Source: Nymphalis io
Lineage: Eukaryota; Arthropoda; Insecta; Lepidoptera; Nymphalidae
Assembly (NCBI RefSeq): GCF_905147045.1
Contig: NC_065913.1
Span: 8,730,001-8,794,000, forward strand
Reading direction: 5' to 3'
Length of the DNA stretch: 64,000 nucleotides
In this document: in pieces, positions 60,341-64,000 of the stretch
Layout of the letters: each line of letters starts with the position of its first letter
How positions within the stretch are numbered: the stretch's first letter is position 1
Translations under genes and position numbers: made by a program
Notes under the pieces: generated by a model
Told to the model about the DNA's origin: nothing
The model's input: the letters and a program-made list of their open reading frames with translations, nothing else
The model's database searches: none

Positions 60341-61317
60341 TTGAATAAAACTACTAATATACATAATAACATTAAGCATATTGATAAATGAAAAGGAATG
60401 TTTGTAAGTATGTTTGTCGTTATGTAAACGTTCTTGAACTAATCATTCGATTGTGTATGAGTTTTGGTGAGGTGTTCTGTGTAAAACTGCGAAGATTTCT
60501 GACTCAAAAATAAGTAATTTTTTTTTGTCTGTCCTTCCGTAAAAACATTTTATTTAAGCCCTTAAAATATTACGGAGTTAGTAATCTATATAATAACGCG
60601 CTTCTAACCACGAGGGTAATGCAGTAACCTGAGACAGCTCCTACCCTTCATAGAGGGATATAAGACCTTAAAGCTTAAAGCAGCAGTAGATACTTGTCTT
60701 TTTTTTGTATCTTGTAAAATGCTCGAATTCAGGGCGTCATTTTCTTTGACGTCAAAAAAAAAATCTGTCATAGTTTTTTCTTATAATCATTGTATTAAAG
60801 AAAAATCATGACGGCAACTTTAAAATAACATATATACTAATATTATCGACATTAGCTAGCCCTTACTACATCTATAAACATACTTACATAGGTACAAGTT
60901 CTGTAGACATATATGAATTTGCATATTTCGACCGTAATTTTTTCTACTCTTTAATTTTTTTTTTATGAATAACACTAAAGCTTAAAAAAAAGAATCCTTT
61001 AACAGAGGAGAAGAAGGCACTGAACTGTTTTATCTAAAGTCTATATAATCTGATACAGTGAAGTGGCATAATTTCATCGGACTCACGTGTGCATTCTACC
61101 GAGACGAAACGACACGAAATTAAATATAAGTATATTGTTTTATATTAATAATTACTACCTAACGTTGAAAATAACAAAAATTAAAACAAACTAAGCCTTA
61201 ATTTAAAATTGGAACTCAATTTGAAAGCGAATATTTATTTGCTCATACAATAGACATACGATAACGCGACCACAGAACCGCCAACTAATATTTATTGTAT
61301 AGCTCTATGTATAATAA
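60341..61317. other. AT-rich non-coding sequence
   Basis: No exon or element recognised. GCTCGAATTCAGGGCGTCAT occurs at 60722 and again at 61673, a short dispersed direct repeat. This lies upstream of the putative first exon, so promoter sequence could be here, but no defined element is visible. Confidence 0.45.
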
Positions 61318-61576
61318 TAATAATAATATCCTGGGACTTTATTCACACACGGCCATCCGATCCCAAATTAAGCAGAGCTTGTGCCATGGAAACCAGACAA
61401 CTGATATACTACATATACTACTTTTCTTTTGTAAATACATACTTATATAGATAATTACACCCAAACTCAGGACAAACAGACATGTTCATGCACACAAATG
61501 TCTGTCCTGGGTGGGAATCGAACCCACAACCTTCGGCGTGAAAGGCAGGTACCTACCAACCACGCCAAACGGCTCG
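61318..61576 (-). mobile_element. tRNA-derived SINE, family A, full copy
   Basis: The minus strand starts GACGAGCCGTTTGGCGTGGT, B box GGGTTCGATTCCCAC, and ends at (ATT)n read as AATAATAATAATAATAT at 61312-61330. It has no minisatellite around it, so this copy shows the natural ends of the element. Confidence 0.85.
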
Positions 61577-62459
61577 TCATATAATATAAATACTACTGCT
61601 AGGCTTCAAATTAGTTCCGCCCGAGGTTTTATTCACATTCCTTTTTTTATAAACAAATTAGTCTCATAAAAGGCTCGAATTCAGGGCGTCATTTTGTTTA
61701 ACTTCAATTGGATAGAATGCGAATAAAACTGCGGGACAGCGCTTGTATATTTTGAAGTTTTATTTTAACAAATAAATATTGAAAATCGATTTCATAATTA
61801 TAGTATTATTGTAAAATAAAAGCTTTATAAATTGTTTTGGCAACACACCATATTTTCATTTCTGGCATTGGTTATTTTTTTTTTATTGAAGTGGTATATT
61901 GCCAATTTCTGTATTTATTCTGGATGTTCCGAAAATGTCATTATATGTAACAGAGTCGAACAAGCAATGTAATTCAAAATTATTTTATGTTATTTTTAGG
62001 AAGTACGAGTAAGCTGGCTGGTTAAGGTCTGTTCTACCTTTTTGGATAATACACAGTGGATTGTTTAGCAGAATTTCAGTGAAATTTGATAATTATAAAT
62101 GCAGGCTGTCTCACGATATTTTTAAACGCAAACTAATCACATGAAAATTCACTGGTGCTTGTTTAGGTTTGAAACAGTCATTATTGTTTAAGGTAGTGTT
62201 ATATGTATTTCACTATGCCTGCTCGATATATATATTTAAAAAAAACACACAGAAAGTGACTTGGGAACAGATAAGTAACATTCCTTTTGAATACAATAAC
62301 ATAACATGAATGACAAATTTCATTATCAAAATAATCACATCAGATAACCGATAAGGCATTTTAATGTTTTTATTAGTCATAACAGATTAGAAAAAGTTAA
62401 ATTTAAAAAAATCTTTTTGTATGTTTACTATAAAATATGTTTATAAATGTTATATTATT
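61577..62459. other. AT-rich non-coding sequence with SINE remnant
   Basis: A decayed minus-strand piece of SINE family C is visible at 62069-62200 (AGAATTTCAGTGAAATTTGA, ATGAAAATTCACTGGTGCTT). Otherwise no gene or repeat is recognised. Confidence 0.5.
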
Positions 62460-62650
62460 TTATAAGAAAGGGGGGTAAGGGGGGAACGGAACTACCATCT
62501 AAACCGACCCAATTGCCAACCTCACCTGTACGTGGTGCTCCCTGCTAGATAACAGACGAGGCTCTGGCGACCGATCAATGGTGGTATAACCATACGCACC
62601 ATGATTGGAAAAAGGGAAACAGCGACCTTGAGGTACAAGTAACCTCTAAA

Positions 62651-63661
62651 ATGTCTGGTGCAGAAGGCAAGGGGAAACCACTGCACTATTATTCCCTAGT
62701 TATCGTCAGCTTTATGGAAAAGTCTAAGAAAGAAATGGCCCCGAGTTCCTGGCGTCCCTTAGATGGGACAGGGGTGCTAAGAATCTCCAGGTGGAAAAAA
62801 CAACAAATGAAGATAGGAACGTGGAACGTCAGAAGCTTGAAGAGTCCTGAAAAAGTCTACAATGTCTGCAAAGAAATGCAACGAATGAAGATTAACATCA
62901 TGGGACTAAGTGAGATTAGATGGATAGGCAAAGGTAAACACCAAATAGATAATAATTACACCATGTATTACTCTGGTTCCGAGGATAGCTCCAACAAGTA
63001 TGGAGTGGGAGTAATCATAAACACAAAATACATTAATACACCTGTTAACTTAGTACCAAAATCAAACCGAACCATGTTAATATCATGTAGACTCAAACAA
63101 CTAAAGAAGAGAACACAGTACCACGCAATAGACGTGAGGAAACTTAAAGAACTTAACATCCAAGATAAAGTGGCAAAAGAAATAAACGAGTGGGCAGCAG
63201 ATGAGAAACCTGGGATAATGCGTACGGTGGAGGAAGAGTGGTGTTCAGTGAAGAACAAAATATTAAACATCAATAAGATATACTTGAAAAGAGATTGGAT
63301 TCCTAAGCAGAGTTGGATGACAGAAAAAATATATGATCTTATCGAAGAAAGGAGAATCTACAAGAATTCCGACAATAGCAAGTATACTGAGATTGATAAG
63401 AAAATTCGGTGTAAAGTTCGTTATGCTAGAGATGCTTGGTATCAGTGCAAGTGTGATTTTGTGGAGGACCTTTATGCTAAACATGATGCATTTAACCTGC
63501 ATAAGGAAATAAAATCTTTGGTAGGACACAAAAAGACGACTCACCAACTTACGGATGAAAATAATATTCCCATATCAGATATATCAGGAAAAAAACACCT
63601 ATGGGAACAATACATTTCATCAATATACCGACGATTTGCGAAGCATAGCGGTAAATTGTGA
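62651..63661 (+). pseudogene. RTE-like ORF with endonuclease deletion
   Basis: It is a 336-codon frame. The EN start is seen: MKIGTWNVRSLKSPEKVYNV, MGLSEIRWIGKGKHQI and NKYGVGVIINTKYINTPVNL. It then jumps from TMLISCRLK to QLKKRTQYHAIDVRKLKEL. The GDFN and SDH motifs of an APE endonuclease are absent, so about 120 residues are deleted, but the reading frame is kept. The linker region (WIPKQSWMTEKIYDLIEERR, VRYARDAWYQCKCDFVEDLY) leads to the RT. TGA at 63659 follows a frameshift at about 63625. Confidence 0.8.
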
Positions 63662-64000
63662 TCCAAATGAGGGATATCCTATCCTGAAAAATGAAGTCGC
63701 AAACGCTCTTAAAAAAGCTAAAACGGGAAAATCAACCGGACCGGATAATGTTCCCATAGAGGTACACAAACTTATTGAAGACGAAAATATTAACTTCCTG
63801 GTTAAATTCTTTAACTTGGTATACGACTCTGGCTACTTACCCAAAGACTGGCTAACCTCAACTTTTATTACGCTTCCTAAGAAGACCAACGCAAGAAGGT
63901 GCGAAGAGTTTCGAACGATTAGCCTTTTGAGCCAAGTATTGAAACTATTTCTGAATATCATCCACGAGCGAATAAGAGCTAAATGCGACGAACATCTCGC
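63625..64000 (+). pseudogene. RTE-like RT, N-terminal part (cut by window end)
   Basis: In the shifted frame: YTDDLRSIAVNCDPNEG, KKAKTGKSTGPDNVPIEVHK, GYLPKDWLTSTFITLPKKTN and EEFRTISLLSQVLKLFLNII. GPDN-P-E and the SLLSQ-LK block are RT domains 0 to 2. The catalytic palm motif lies beyond the window. Confidence 0.8.

Larger units (their letters stand above)
62460..64000 (+). mobile_element. RTE-like LINE, running off the right edge
   Basis: The 5' region (62460-62650) is G-rich at its start (AAGGGGGGTAAGGGGGGAAC). An EN-RT ORF follows from 62651. The EN is internally deleted. The RT starts near 63650 in another frame and continues to the window end. Compared with the elements at 41223 and 51088 it is a distinct, more distant family. 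Confidence 0.8.

Overview
The window is eukaryotic, from an insect and most probably a lepidopteran (moth or butterfly). It holds non-LTR retrotransposons of the R1, Jockey, CR1-like and RTE types, Ty3/gypsy and BEL/Pao elements, a DIRS-like element, a long-TIR DNA transposon and several tRNA-derived SINE families, all nested in one another. The only host gene I recognise is a GTPBP2-like translational GTPase with spliced exons on the minus strand. I see no bacterial features, rRNA gene, functional tRNA or CRISPR array.

Left part (1-33060). AT-rich sequence is followed by fragments of an RTE-type LINE (minus), a CR1-like LINE (minus) and an R1-type LINE (plus). From 4843 to 33060 there is a head-to-tail array of about two units (about 3.4 kb each) of a decayed gypsy element. 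Its copies were later split by other elements. Unit 1 carries a CR1-like LINE that holds a 6.0 kb gypsy element with 120-bp LTRs. A Jockey-type LINE, itself split by an almost complete CR1-like LINE, lies between the units. Unit 2 carries a 6.4 kb BEL/Pao element with 189-bp LTRs and the target duplication ATATC. Because the units are paralogous, each supplies the empty site for insertions in the other.

Middle part (33061-53300). It holds a displaced P-loop exon of the GTPBP2-like gene, an 89-bp minisatellite and a four-level nest: DIRS-like element (35734-47430) containing gypsy remnant (36476-45591), containing an Academ-like DNA transposon (37098-45201, 3-bp TSD TTG, TIRs of about 300 bp), containing an RTE-type LINE (41223-44386, 10-bp TSD). 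A 5'-truncated RTE copy with a 14-bp TSD lies at 51088-52392.

Right part (53300-64000). Exons for the N-terminus and for domains II and III of the GTPBP2-like protein lie here in order on the minus strand, but the exons of the G domain are missing between them. A second minisatellite array is interleaved with a SINE as a higher-order repeat. Several more SINEs follow, and an RTE-like LINE runs off the right edge.

Almost every element ORF is broken by stops or frameshifts. The most interesting object is the Academ-like transposon. It encodes an XPG-nuclease-like protein with Cys-rich ends and no other transposase that I can see. All family assignments rest on motifs read by eye, with no database search.
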